Notes: generated by a model from the letters alone, not told the origin. A stretch of DNA of 64,000 bases from Diplolepis rosae (GCA_030998225.1 JAPYXD010000701.1:15732501-15796500); one strand, 5' to 3'; numbered from the stretch's first letter, positions 44,641 through 56,634 are shown. Numbers and translations are program-made.

Positions 44641-45962
44641 TTAACGACGCGAAATACGTAGAAACCACATTGTCTAGGGAAAATTATGAGCCCTCATTTT
44701 TCTGTGGGCCTGTGTTATAGATATTCGAAATTTAGGTTATTTATCATTGTCAGGAGAACGTGGAAAAATATTACAATTTCAGACTATTAGACGCGAGCCA
44801 TCGAAGCTATCGTGAGTGATCTATTCGCTAAACCATATTGAACTGAAGTTATATGTCTTTTATATAACTAACGAGACTTTCAAATCCAAGTGAAAACCTG
44901 GGAAATTGGGATAGTCCAGATAACTCAGTTTAACTGCTCCAGAAATGTGAATTGATTGAAACATTCACGAACTTTGATTTTACAGTTTTACAGATATTTA
45001 TGAAAGACTCAAAATTCACAACTTTATACTTTTTCACACAGAAAAATATTTAGTTCATTCAACCAAAATTCAAGTGCGTGAACCAAAAAAATTGTTTATC
45101 ATATGGTTGACCAAATTCATGGTTAATTCAACCAAATAATTTTTTTATATTACTAGTGATGGTAATTAAACTAAATTTGTTTTAAAAAAATTTAGCAAAA
45201 TATTTTGAAAAAATTTAAACAAGTTTTAGAAGAAAAGTGAAATTATTTTTCATTTTAATTTTAGAGTTTTTCGGAAATTTTGGGTAACTATAAATTATTA
45301 TTATTAAGTGGTCATGAATTGCATAAAAAAATTAATGAAAAAAATGATTCTAGACATGTTTTCGCCTAGAAAAATTTATAAAGAAGTGGATTTTTTCAAT
45401 AAGGAATTTCTTAAAAAATAAAATATTACTTAAAAATAATTCAAATAATTTAAATTTTCATACTTTTCTATTTATGAATTTATAAAATAATTGTTCATAC
45501 TAATCAAAAGTTTTGCTGTCAAAATTCGCGTATATGTAATCAAGCATTCTGAGTTTGATGTTGAGTAATTGTCAAAGCTCGAAAGGAAGTAGTGATCCAA
45601 TCAAATGACGCCGCAAAGTTTATGCTGTGTAGACCGTGAAATCGAAAAGGTTTAGTCGCATTCAAGGGAGTAATTTGTCGAAAAAACGATTTGACCCAAA
45701 CAAATTGAATAACATTTCTGGATCCCTGATGGAGCGTTCATGGGTCACTGCATGATATTCAGGATAATGGAAATAAAAATTAATATCCAATAACATTGCT
45801 GAATTTGAGATATTTAAAAAAATATTTATGTTCAAACATTTGTATTTTTTTCCAATTTATTCAATCGATCGTTGACAAATCTCTCATTGCTTTTTTTTGG
45901 AAATAATAGACTTAAAAAATATTTATCTGAAGATAACAGCTAAAACTATTTTGAAGTATCTG
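44641..45962. other. Intergenic DNA, nothing recognised
   Basis: AACCAAA/TTGGTTG words at 45055-45140. A patch at 44790-44850 (GCGAGCCATCGAAGC) might be a decayed tRNA-like piece. No gene is supported. Confidence 0.45.
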
Positions 45963-46206
45963 CTCGCTAAATTTGAATCAGTCAAAATCTACTGATTATC
46001 AGTGAAATTTGACTGATTCAAATAGCTAAAAAGAGGTTACAGTAAATCAGTCAAATTTCACTGATTATTTCAGTGAAAATTGACTAATTTAGCAGTGAGA
46101 AATATTGTTTTTACTGATGAATCAGTGAAAATCAACTGATTTAACAGTGAAAAATATTTTTTCACTGATGAATCAGTGAAAATTTGACTGATTCAGATTT
46201 AGAGAG
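45963..46206. mobile_element. CTCTCT MITE, copy 5, 244 bp
   Basis: CTCGCTAAATTTGAATCAGT at the left (one changed base), ATTCAGATTTAGAGAG at the right, TG on both sides. One extra internal GTGAAAATCAACTGATTTAA unit explains the extra length. Confidence 0.85.
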
Positions 46207-46734
46207 TGCCCAAAAATAATCTATGTATTTATTACTCTTTATTTGATAAATATCATTCAAATTCTTATCACAAATGTAGAAAGGTGTATAAGATGATCAC
46301 GTGTGAAGAAAGATCTGGATCGAACAGAAATTTTATTCGTTACAAAAAGTCACGAAGGAGTCATGAAAAAAGGCATTAAAAAGGACCATCAAAAAGATAT
46401 AAAAATCTTTTGATCAATTGTCTAGTTTAGATTCATGTTGAATTCTTGAAATTCCCAAAAGAATCTCGATCTGCAGGTTTTCAACTTTAAGGTCATAAAA
46501 TGCATGGAACAATATTGGAACTAATTCTTAACAACCAAAAGTTTTTGAGAGATTATCTACAATTTATGTGATCCATTAAAACACTTACTATTAATTGAAT
46601 GCAGATCTTTTTCACGGAATTAAAAATAATAGTATTTGATATTAAAATACTGTATGAAAATTCATAAAGTAAATAAATGCTAAAATAGCATAGAAAACTT
46701 GGTTTCAACTCTGCGTGAAAATTCCCGGATAAAC

Positions 46735-47725
46735 ATCCAAAAAACACTTACCTCCGATTAATTTGAAACTCACTATACCCACATATTTCGAGGCGCTGAT
46801 TACGAATATGATGATAAAAATACCCGCAAATCTCATTTTCAAGGTAAAAACTAAAAAGATATGTTTTTAACAAGTTTTTTCATTTTATGTTGATAAAAAT
46901 TGATCTAGGAAAAAAATATTTCTCACAAAAGTTGTAGCGGATGAAAAGATCTATCTTTAATGTTCTACACATTTTTACCCTAGAACCATTATTTTTCGAG
47001 ATAAATGAGATTAAATAGAATCAGACATGCACAAATGAGATAGGAGAATAAATTGCATAAAGTATAGTACTTGGTTGTACATGATGTGTAGCTTGTATTA
47101 TATCTGGATTTTAAATTCGTTATATAATACTAATTTTCTCGGAAACTATCAATCGTAGAAAAAAATGCATATAACATAAAATATGTATCGCAATGAGATC
47201 TACAAGTTATGTTTGGGACATTTTGCGAAATTTTGTATATTGGTTGAGATAAACGCAAACAATCATGATTTTTATGGTTTTTTTAATGGTTTCACCATGA
47301 AAATCGACTAGTCGGCAATTTTCACTATTATATTCGCAATCAGCGCGTCAAAATACGTAAATATTGAGAGTTTGATGGAAATAGAAAGGATCATCTATTC
47401 GGAACTGCACCCTTAATGAGTTTTGGAAGTTTTTTTTTCAAATCTCATTTTTCTCGAAAAATAATAGTTTTAGGGCAAAAATATGTAGAGCATTAAAGAT
47501 AGATCTTTTCATCTACTAAAACTTTCGTAAGAAATATTTTTTTCCTAGATCAACATTTAACGCCATAAAATAAAAAAACTTGTTAAAAATATTTTTTTTT
47601 TTTTAGTTTTAACCTTGAAAATCAAATTTGCAGGTATTTTTATCAACATATTCGTAATCAGGGCCTCAAAATACGTGGATATGTTGAGCTCTAAAGTAAT
47701 CAGAGACAAGTGTTTTTCGGAAGTG
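46735..47725. mobile_element. Foldback element, about 990 bp
   Basis: CCAAAAAACACTTACCTCCG (46737) pairs with the region ending CAGAGACAAGTGTTTTTCGG (47701-47720). Inner arms match through GCTGATTACGAATATG / CATATTCGTAATCAG, GATCTATCTTTAATG / CATTAAAGATAGATC and TTTTTCGAGATAAATGAG-like partners. The word TGCACCCTTAAT occurs near 47410 and as TGCACCCTAAT at 47724. No coding sequence. Confidence 0.8.
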
Positions 47726-49435
47726 CACCCTAATTCCCAAATATAAATTATTTGATAAAAATTGTTTTTTTAAGAGTTTTTTATTTGAAGTTAACTTGTA
47801 TTCAAAAAATTGAATTTATTATTTTGTTTTAAGTATCCAAGTGTGGAACAAACTTTTAATACTTTAAATTCGAGTAAATATTTGTGTCATTTTCTCGTGT
47901 AGGAAAAGTTGTACAAAGTTTCATTCCATTGAGTTTATTAATGTAGAATCAATACTGCCCACAGAAATTTGTTCAACTGTAAAATCTGAACAAGAAATAT
48001 ATGATACTGGTGATGAGTTAATATCTAGTAAATAAACACTAGTATCGGTTTATGAAGTCAAACTCAAAGGGATTCGCTAATTCAAAGGAGATGGTACGTT
48101 TTCCTTGGAGACATTATATCCTAGTTTCTCTAGAATGTCTACAATGTTCACAGGTCAAAGCATTTCCTCATGGGTTATTCTCCTTTGAAATAGCTTTATT
48201 CAACGGCCATTATGTATCGAAAGCTGTATGCTATAGAATGAAAACTTATAATTGATTATCAAAAATACCATTGAAATTTTAACCAACCCAGTAAAGCATC
48301 GACTTTACGACAAAAAAGTTAAAGCTGTTAAAACTTTTTGAAAATGACAATTTATAACATGTGCCAGACACTTTCGAATATTTTGCATGCCTAAGCGATT
48401 GAAACTTGGCCATTATTAAGTTTTAAAAGTCCTTTTTTATTCTCTCGGTAGTCGATCTTCATTAATTTTATATCCTGGCTCTGTGCCATTGCATAAATTT
48501 TGTAAAGTAATTTTTTCAACAATGAATCCTCGTCGCAAGCACAGCTCTCTTTTCTCACTAAGGTATAAAATCGAAATTTGAATCTGAATATGCCTGTCAA
48601 TTTTCGTCAACGAAGATATGAAATTCATAATATCTCTTGAAAAATATATTTACGCTTAAAATGTGTATCCAATCTTTTCTACAGTGGAAAATTAATAATC
48701 GGAACAGAATGATTTTGTTGAACAAGTTTTAGTTTATTTATTTCCACTTACAAAACTATTTCATCAAAACAACAAAACAATGTTTTGAACCAATGTAACT
48801 TATTTGGCCAACAGAAAAAAATTTGCTAAGACAACAAAAAATGTCGTTTCTCAAAACAAATTTGGTTAGCAGAACAAAAAAATTTTGTTACACAGATACA
48901 AATAAAAAATGTTGTTGAACCAACAAATTTTTACTCGGTGAATTTTTGTATTTGTGTCTAGTTGGTAACAATATCAAAGAGTTTTTTCCTCAAATAATAT
49001 ACACCTACTTTTAATAAAAATACTAAAATTTCTAAGTTAAACATTATGCTGGAAAAAATCCAGAGTTATAAAAAGTTTTTTGTGATACTTGTGACACTCG
49101 AAATCAACTGTAGGAAATCCAGTGGAAAATTCCGCACAGGAAACGGAAGTTGACTAGAACAACTGCTAATTTTCTACAGCTGCCGAGTTTGTAACAGTCA
49201 CTATCAATTTTCCAAGCCGCGGGATAACTTTTGCAAACAAACCAGCGCAGTAATTGTACTTGAAACAAAGCTACTCAAAGATGTATTGTATTTGAAATGC
49301 CAGCTACTTCATTAAACGTTCTTACACTCGTTGCTTAAATTTAGTGTCAATCTCTGTCTGACAGAAAATTTCGGAGCGCCACTTTGCACTATAATAACAC
49401 TGCGAACAAAGTTTTAATCGCAATTTAGATGACTT
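47726..49435. other. Intergenic DNA, nothing recognised
   Basis: AACAAAAT/ATTTTGTT words cluster at 48700-48940 as at 25140-25290. No gene is supported. Confidence 0.5.
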
Positions 49436-49795
49436 CCCAAGTGCGAATTCCCGAAGCTGATAATACGGCACAATATTGGCCCAATCTCGGCAGCTAACAG
49501 TCAGCTATTGTTATTGGGACAGTGTCGCCGTTTGCATCGGTCAAGTGCTGGGCCGACGACGGCGGCCTTTATTAACTGTTTAAATTTACCGACCTTCAGC
49601 TGAAACTTGGCCCACTATCGGCCCTATACCAAGCCGATTGTCACTTTTCCTATGGCCAGAGTTTGGGCTAGAATTGGCCGCCAAGTGCATACCGGAGTTA
49701 TCTTTCCAGCAACGGCACGATATTGGCAACCGATCATCGGCACATTTTTGCCGATGCTGGGCCAGTTTTGGACCGTATCTAACTTCACACTTGGG
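49436..49795. mobile_element. CCCAAGTG MITE, 360 bp, complete
   Basis: CCCAAGTGCGAATT at the left and AACTTCACACTTGGG at the right. The interior is rich in TTGGCCCA/TGGGCC-type words and GGCCGCCAAGTGCATACCGG. A 64-codon frame in it is a by-product of this vocabulary. No firm target duplication (CTT before, TTA after). Confidence 0.8.
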
Positions 49796-51514
49796 TTATA
49801 ATTAATTCATTATAAGTTTGATGACCTTTGATATTTTGCACCTATTCACCTTAGAAAGTTCAACGTTTTATTCTATTACTTCCAGACTAATCAATTATTT
49901 AGTAATATTGGGTTCATATTTTAAGTATTTGAACCTGAATTTTTCACTTTAAGTGAAAAAATATGAAATCGAAATTTCATTTGGATTTATTGATTCCCGA
50001 GAACGTGTTGGAAAATTGGCCTTGAACAAATTCAGCGACCTTCACCGCACACAAGGTGCATAAGATTTCTCTGAGTTTTCTCGGATCCGGAAAATTCACT
50101 CAGATTAGATTTAAGAATATATTGGATGTCCATTATATATATATATATATATATGCGTATAAGCTAAAATTTAATGCTTGTAAATATAGTATGTATCAAC
50201 TTGAAGAAAACATAAATTAACGTTGATAGGATTTGAAATAAACTAATAAATATCTAATTTATTTATGATTCATAAATATTGTATTGAATATTCCCCAAAT
50301 AAAGTGGGACACACTATACAATATAAGTTGTAAGAAAAGTGTAAAATGCATGTCAAGGAGTTCGAGTTTGATGAGAAGCTTTAAGATTTTGACTTTCGCG
50401 AGTGTAAAGGAAAATTGACATTGCCCAAAGGTAAACCAGAGGAATGTCATCCAATATCAGAATCTTCTACATTCCGTCTGTTGCATCAGTTCAAAGTAAA
50501 ATTGCACTGATTCTGATCCTAGTCACTTTCATTTATATTGGAACGTTTCGACTATGTGTGATTCTTATTGAAGCAGAAACTGATCTTATAAAAGGGGAAC
50601 ATTTTTGGTGAGCTTCTGTGCTTTTTGTTCATGAATTCTGCCCATTGTAGAAAATATAAGTTAAGTGATTACCAAATACAGAGCCCGTCTCTAAATTTCG
50701 AGACCTTCGGATTCTTTCACTCCATTGAGGAACTCTCTCTACAGACAAAGACATTTATTGAGTTTCTCAGCTGTTACCGATTTCAAAGAAAAACTTAGCC
50801 ACGCTGGAAAATTTAATAAATTTAGATGGATAAAAAGTTTCATTATTTCATTATTAAACTTTAATTTCCATTCATAGTCTATATTTAGATTTAATCAAAA
50901 TTAAGAAAAAATGTATAAACTTAGAATTGATTTTGAAATAGCTATGGATAGAAGTAAACTTACGATCTAATTTAGTTTACTTATTTTTGGAATTATTCTT
51001 TTTTTTCAAAGAGTGGAATTTAATATATGGGAAATTAGAGGATGCTGTATAATTTACTCAGCACTAGCTACTACGCTGACTAGAAGATATAATTTAGTTC
51101 CCTCATGAGAAATACTCTTCGAGATTTATGGAAACCACTATAAGGTGAATCCTTTTTTATTAAACAAAACAATACTTATAAAATGTGAATAAATTTAGTT
51201 GGATAAAATTCACTTTCGCAGGCGAGCAAAGAAAGTCAATAGAATATTTAATAAAAGAAAAGTAATCTCATGGAATTAAATGTTGTATAAATATTTACCT
51301 TGCGATTGTTAATTTAGTTGTGAATATGTGTCAAAATAAAAATTGGCACCGTTATTTTACATGTACAAATTGAATTCTGAATTATTGTTCACATTTTTTT
51401 AACTTGAATCGCGAAAAAATCGCAAAATTGATGGTATTATTTTCAAAAATTTGACAGTGAACCGCTTTAAAAAAAAAATAAATAAATAATGTGCACCAAG
51501 AAAGAAAATTTAGA
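49796..51514. other. AT-rich intergenic DNA, nothing recognised
   Basis: Includes a TA dinucleotide run at 50133-50154. No gene is supported. Confidence 0.55.
50133..50154. repeat. (TA)n microsatellite
   Basis: Eleven TA units. Confidence 0.95.
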
Positions 51515-51659
51515 TAACACTTTGTTGACCGGGAATTTTACACAGAAACTATGTCATGTCACCGGCTATTGACCGGCAATGGCGTGTTAACTCGTCACCG
51601 GTCAGCAACGTTTGGGTATGAAAAGACGAGTTAACTCGTCACTGGCCAGTAAAGTGTTA
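51515..51659. mobile_element. 145-bp MITE with ACACTTT ends, TA-flanked
   Basis: TA then ACACTTTGTTGACCGG at the left; CTGGCCAGTAAAGTGT then TA at the right. GTTAACTCGTCACCGG and GAGTTAACTCGTCACTGG occur inside. No coding sequence. Confidence 0.75.
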
Positions 51660-51792
51660 ATATAACAAAGCCATCTGTTGATTAAAAAAAAAATAGTATC
51701 CACATATTTTTCTGAGCGTGATAAGCGCAACAGGTATACAATCTGATAAACTTTGACCCAGACTGGTTAAAAAAACTAAATTTTTATGTATT

Positions 51793-51873
51793 TTAATACA
51801 AATCTTTATTATCGCCTTCAAAATAGGCTCCTTTTGAGCTAATACAAGCATGCCAATGGTTAATCCAATTATC
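51793..51873 (-). pseudogene. mariner-like transposase, last 26 codons
   Basis: Minus strand reads DNWINHWHACISSKGAYFEG and DNKDLY-stop, the usual C-terminal form of mariner-type transposases (..CI...G.YFE..). Beyond it lies AT-rich terminal sequence (GACCCAGACTGG). The rest of the gene is absent and replaced by a GC-rich block. It is a different family from the mariner at 52690. Confidence 0.7.
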
Positions 51874-51884
51874 TATACACTTTG

Positions 51885-52685
51885 TTAGTATCCGGTTTGC
51901 CTAGGTTGTAGCCTGGTAGGAGTCTTCCCGGATCATACTGGGCCTTGGTTCGGAAGTTGTTGGTATGCTGGGTGGTTACCGTGCACCCTGTGAATTTTTC
52001 GCCGAGCCCTGTGCGTTCAGCATGAATTCGGCGTGGCCATCGTCTTAAAAAACCTGGCGATGACGAAGTCCCGGGTGGCAGGGGTTCTGAGTACGACCCT
52101 GGTCTAGAAGTTCCCGAGTAGGCGAGGCGGGTAGCGTCCCGTACAGTCGAATAGTCTGAGACCCGGCGGGCTTTAGAGTATCGGGCCTGCGTTCGCCGAC
52201 GCAGGCGGAGGAGGTAACGAGGATGCTCGCTGCCTGGAGGCGGTGGAGGTCGTCAAGCGCCGAGTGACAGGCGTGAGGGCTAAGGGTCCTTTCCTCTGTG
52301 AGTGACCCGTCCTTAACTCCATCGCTGGATTGGTGATCTGGAGCAGTTGCCCCATCCTCGGTGGTGGTAGCTGCCTCGTTCGATAGTGGCTTCGCCTCTC
52401 CACCTCATTACCGACTGTTAGACTCTCCTGAGTGCCGGCGGTCGTGAGGTATCCTACCTCCCTGAGATGCGGATGCTGATGGCGCGGGCTCGCCTCTGGT
52501 GGGGATTAAGACCCATGCGCCTAGGATGGTCTAGTCTGGACGGTGCTAGTGGTACCTGAAGGTGTCTCTGGTCCGGATCCACACGTCTAGCAAGAATGGC
52601 GCCCGCAGGGCAACAAGCTGTCTGGTGGCTATGAATCGGGTGTGGTGCGATGTCTGGTCTCCCGGGAATTCATTCAGCAGTAGGG
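51885..52685. other. GC-rich island of unknown origin, about 800 bp
   Basis: A sharp rise in GC between two mariner fragments. It includes a perfect 8-bp stem GCCTGCGT/ACGCAGGC at 52185-52206 and no frame with known motifs. Composition resembles the noncoding 5' part of the retrotransposon at 14765-15837, but I find no shared long word. Inference: a piece of a retrotransposon or other horizontally mobile sequence. Confidence 0.5.
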
Positions 52686-52689
52686 ATGG

Positions 52690-53345
52690 CGCTTATGAAT
52701 AAGAGCGGAAATGCTGATGAGCCAGGCCGTGTGCCATCGATCAAAACAAATGGTAGTTGAAAGGAGCAACGTCTGGAGAGTACGGTGGGTGAGGTAAAAC
52801 CTCCCAAATAAGCGTTCCCAAGTATGTCTCGACCGGTTTTGCGACACGTGGCCGAGCATTATCATGCTGGAGGATAACTTTGTAGTGCCTCTCTTGGTAC
52901 TGTGGCTATTTCTCCTTCAATGCTCGGCTCAAACGCATCAATTGCGTTCGATACTGATCCCCTGTGATAGTTTCATTCGGTTACAACAGCTCATAACGCA
53001 CCACACCGAGCTAGTCCCACCAAATGCAGAGCATAACCTTGGCACCGTAAATGTTCGGTCTGGCCGTCGACGTGGAGGCATGTTCAGGCATTTTCCATCA
53101 TTTTAGTGGACTCATTCCTCATTGCCGGTCACAATGCGATGTAAAAAGCCCTTCCACTTCTGTCTTTGAAGCAGCTGTTCACAAGCAGAGAAACACCGTT
53201 CAACATCCCTCGGCTTCAACTTGTACGGAACCCACTATCCTTGCTTCTGAATCATTCCCATGGCTTTGAGGCGTTTCAAAATGTCTTGTTGAGTCACTCC
53301 CAATGAATTCGGGACTGGTTGAAGCGAGGAAAAGAAAATATTCTG
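52690..53345 (-). pseudogene. mariner transposase (mori-like), truncated both ends
   Basis: Minus strand, several frames: LGVTQQDILKRLKAMGMIQK, VPYKLKPRDVERCFSACEQL, LHRIVTGNEE, MLCIWWD, NETITGDQYRTQLMRLSRAL, VILQHDNARPRVAKP, EVLPHPPYSPDVAPFNYHLF. The first catalytic Asp (GDE) is now GNE and the third (APSD) is APFN; only the second remains. Stops are frequent. It is cut at the right by DNA leading to a GT run (53383) and at the left by the GC-rich island. Confidence 0.85.
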
Positions 53346-53382
53346 CCGGCAATTTCACGTATGCTTCCAAACTGGTTTTGTG

Positions 53383-53401
53383 CGTGTGTGTGTGTGTGTG
53401 T
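53383..53401. repeat. (GT)n microsatellite
   Basis: About nine GT units at the broken end of the mariner relic. Confidence 0.9.
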
Positions 53402-53665
53402 CAAGACCTACAAGAAAAGCTGAAGAAAGTGAACAGTGTTGCCGGGTCGCGATACTGTTACGTTTAACTGTTTGAAAGTGACTGAAATTTACATTTTCTA
53501 AATTAGATTATCTATAAATCAGCTCGGTGGAGAGATTTGATGTTTTTTTCGAAAATTTATATTTTCAAGCAGCACAAATACCGACATTTTTTAAATTTCT
53601 CTACCAGAGCGTTTAATTACTACAAATAAAAATGTGGAGAGTTCCCATGCATTGCCCATGAATTA

Positions 53666-54553
53666 CCAGGTGTACAAGTATGAAACTGGTAATTTTTTTG
53701 AGAAAATACACGTTTATTTAATAAAAATGGTTATACATTCAATCTTCAAAGTAATGGCCATTGCTAGCCACACATTTTTCTCATCTCTCTGGCAATTTGT
53801 GTATGCCTCGCCAAAAAAATTGTTCGTTTTTTGAGTCAAACCAGTCATCGAGCCATTTTTTCACATTTTTGTACGAATCGAAGCGTTGTTCAGCAAGTAC
53901 GTGTCCCATTGATGAAAATAAGTGGTAGTCAGATGGAGCCAAGTCTGGTACGAATTTACCAATTCCCGAGTCTTTTTTGTTCGATATGCTGGTGCATTGT
54001 CATCAAGAAAAATCACTTTGTGTTGCCTAGTTTGATATTCTGGACGTTTTTGGCGCAAAGCACGATTCAAATCGGCCATTTGTTGTTGGTAGCGTTGACC
54101 AGTAATTGTTTCACCTGGTTTCAGAAGGTCAAACCAGATAACACCCTTCTGATCCCAATCTGCGAACTTTTTTGGTGGTTTTCCACGATCTTCGTTTCTC
54201 ACATCAAAATTACCACTTTTGAATTTTTTAAACCACTCAAAAACACTGTGTTTTGCCTAGATCATGCTGGCCGTAAGCTTCCACAAGAATTCGATGGGCT
54301 TCCAAAGCAGATTTCTTCAATTGGTAACAGAAAATCAATGATGTCCGCAAATCGTAGTTTGAAGGCACAAAAATCGACATTTTTACTAGCGAAAAAAAAT
54401 TAGTTGTTGTATGAAACTTGATTGTTTATGAACTGAATATTGTTGACAGAACTCAATGCGAAGAAATGGCGTCAATGATTTGGTTTGACAGAGCGTATAG
54501 TTTTACCTAGCGACACATAGATGTCATTACCGGTTTCATACTTGTACACCTGG
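53666..54553 (-). mobile_element. mariner deletion derivative, 888 bp, complete ends
   Basis: Terminal repeats of about 28 bp: CCAGGTGTACAAGTATGAAA at the left and its complement (one mismatch further in) at the right, with TA at 53664-53665 and 54554-54555. A full mariner is about 1.3 kb, so roughly 400 bp are missing from the coding part. Intact ends mean it could have been moved in trans. Confidence 0.95.
53730..54393 (-). pseudogene. Internally deleted mariner transposase
   Basis: Minus strand from ATG at about 54391: MSIFVPSNYDLRTSLIFCYQ, LEAHRILVEAYGQHDLGK, FEWFKKFKSGNFDVRNEDRG, then KPPKKF joined directly to ADWDQKGVIWFDLLKPGETI. In intact relatives these are far apart: the second half of the DNA-binding region and the first catalytic Asp block are lost. 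VIFLDDNAPAYRTKKTREL keeps the second Asp; then a frame change leads to DLAPSDYHLFSSMGHVL (third Asp) and the C-terminus. The junction KKF/ADWD stays in frame for over 110 codons. Confidence 0.9.
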
Positions 54554-54594
54554 TACGTGTTAAAATAGTCAACTTTGACATTAATTATCTCTGC

Positions 54595-54875
54595 ATTGGT
54601 CTTCCTGGAAGTTTGGAAAATACAACAGAAAATGATAAAGAACGTCCGTCAACTTCGTTTCAGCGAAAATTTTGCAACAGTTAACCGTAATTGTAGATAA
54701 CTTTTCGAATTTTTTTCAAAAATTTTCTAAGAAGAAGTTGATAAAGGCGCTTTATGGTCTTGATACGTTTCCCAAATTTTCAGAAAGATACTTTGTAAAT
54801 TAAAAAAGTTATCTTACATGAACGAATCAATGTATAATTTAATCACGTGGACCGATTGATCCATGGTGCTAAGCA
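54595..54875. repeat. CACGTG foldback repeat, copy 2 (no TTAA insertion)
   Basis: GCAACAG-TTAA-CCGTAATTG at 54674-54693 is the empty counterpart of the site at 26833/27498. TAATTTAATCACGTGGACCG and GATTGATCCATGG at the right match 27655-27685; GAAGTTTGGAAAATACAACA at the left matches the reverse complement of 62080-62100. Confidence 0.8.
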
Positions 54876-55171
54876 TTTATTCCTTTTTTTATTTGATTCA
54901 TTGCCACAGCCTTTATTTTTCACTCTCGGAGATAACGTTGACGACAGCAGGGCTGAGTGTATACAATACTATACGTTACTGGATGACGCACTTTGTGCTT
55001 ACTCACCTTCGACACGGCTCCTCTTTCTACCCAGCACCCTATCGCGTCCATAACCATCCGAACCGAGTTTCGATAAGCGAGATCTCAATATAGTGCAGGT
55101 TTGAGTGTACTTGCTGTGGAGTAGCAAAAACCTGTTTTCTGAAAACGAAAGGGTTTGTCGACGTCATCTAG

Positions 55172-55323
55172 GAAAAGCTAATTGACAATAGGAATTATCA
55201 AAAACATATCCTTCGTCGTGATTTTGATGACAAGTGCCGATTATGTGGAAACTCCAATGAATCCATGGAGCACATAATTGATTGATGCAGAGTTTTGGTT
55301 CAAGGAAAGTACACAATTATAGA
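55172..55323 (+). pseudogene. Non-LTR retrotransposon ORF2 C-terminal zinc-knuckle fragment
   Basis: Reads EKLIDNRNYQKHILRRDFDD, KCRLCGNSNESMEHIID-stop-CRVLVQGKYTI. C-x2-C...H-x4-C is the usual knuckle after the reverse transcriptase in several non-LTR clades. One nonsense codon lies between His and the last Cys. No RT blocks are nearby and no A tail follows, so it is an orphan piece; it is not the missing end of the R1-like element by any sign I can see. Confidence 0.7.
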
Positions 55324-55392
55324 CAGTGGTTTTTGAGGTTTGTGGGAATATCCACAAATAATTTAAAATCCCTCTGTGAAAAAAGTGCTTTT

Positions 55393-55464
55393 GACTGTGA
55401 CGGGATTCGAGCCCGGGTCTTTTGATTGCCGATCAACTGCTCTAACCAACTGAGCTACACAGAC
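55393..55464 (-). other. tRNA-like sequence, second copy (SINE head)
   Basis: Minus strand: acceptor GTCTGTG with CACAGTC (6 of 7 pairs), D-arm TAGCTCAGTTGGTTAGAGC, anticodon loop TCGGCAA (GGC, with C33), T-loop CTCGAAT with 4 of 5 stem pairs. Same downstream block as the copy at 14660, so both descend from one repeat. Confidence 0.65.
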
Positions 55465-55470
55465 GTCCGA

Positions 55471-56632
55471 CAACCCCTTCTCCACGGGAAGACCTCATTA
55501 TATATATTCTGAAGAATTCGAAGGATATTAAAAAACAATTAACATGATATATTTTGCCATCTTATAACCATTCTTGTATTCTAAAAAAATGTCTATAAAG
55601 GGATAAAATCTGTAATTATATATATATATATTTTTTTAAATTAGGAGATTAAATTTTCAGGTGAAGACCATCCTGCACCCGTAATTCAATTTTATGGTTT
55701 GTAAACTGAATAAGTGTTCCAATTTTTATAATTAATGTAATTGAGACTTTTTAAAATAACTTTGTTATAGTTTTTATTGTTGCTTTTTGAAAAAATATCG
55801 AAAAAACATCGAAACATGGAGGTTTCGTTTTCAATACATGGGTAACATCGATGTTGACCATTTTCGATGTCCGAGGTTCCTTAACATCGATGTTTTGCTT
55901 TCGAGGTTCCATCACTATTGACACTGTCATTCACTTTGAAAAAAGCATCCAGCTCGACTATACGACAAAGATTTAAAAGTATGGCCAACCGAAGCACGAA
56001 ATTACATTAACGTCGAGAGTGAAATCAACCACCGTTCATTCTATCGTGATTTCAGCTACAGGGAAGGTGCATCTAAAGTGGTTCTGGAGCTGTAATGGGA
56101 AAGCTTTGCCTGCTTTCCATTTTCAATTTCTTTTAGTATTTTCACATTCTAAAACTTTTTCATTTATTTATTCATCTATTATTCTTCATTGTATTATCTG
56201 AAATGAATTTTGCTTGTTGGGATTGTCTCCTGTCATTTTTCTTCAAATTCCATATTGGAGTGAAAGCTCTACTTGAATTTGATTTTACTAGTGCACGAAG
56301 AAGAAAAATAACCTGCCACAACTAGTTTTGATTTTAATTTTTCAAACAACTAATGGCTAAGCTAAAGCAGCTGAAAAAGATTGGCTGTCGTACATTATCG
56401 GTCATGTCTAATGCTCTTAGCTATTACAACTAAAGGTCTTAGCTATTTCAGCTAATAACTTTAGTTCTTGTAGTTAATAGTCTTAGCTGTTGTAGCTAAT
56501 ACTTTTGACTATTTCTAATTGTTTTTTAATTAATTGACTGATTAAAAAAAAAAATGAGAATATCAAAAATTCTTGTATCAATCTTATTGATTCAAATTTC
56601 TCGTGGTATTTTACGGATTGGAATTTGTTTTC
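55471..56632. other. Intergenic DNA, nothing recognised but a short repeat
   Basis: TA run at 55616-55632. At 56410-56520 the words TCTTAGCTATT and TAGCTAATA recur at roughly 23-25-bp steps, a degenerate minisatellite. No gene is supported. Confidence 0.5.
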
Positions 56633-56634
56633 CT

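Noticed and set aside
49607..49801. 64-codon frame with GQFWTV-like sequence
   Set aside because: It lies wholly in a MITE and reflects its TTGGCC vocabulary.
53831..54403. 190-codon plus-strand frame
   Set aside because: It is antisense to the deleted mariner transposase, whose motifs are on the minus strand.
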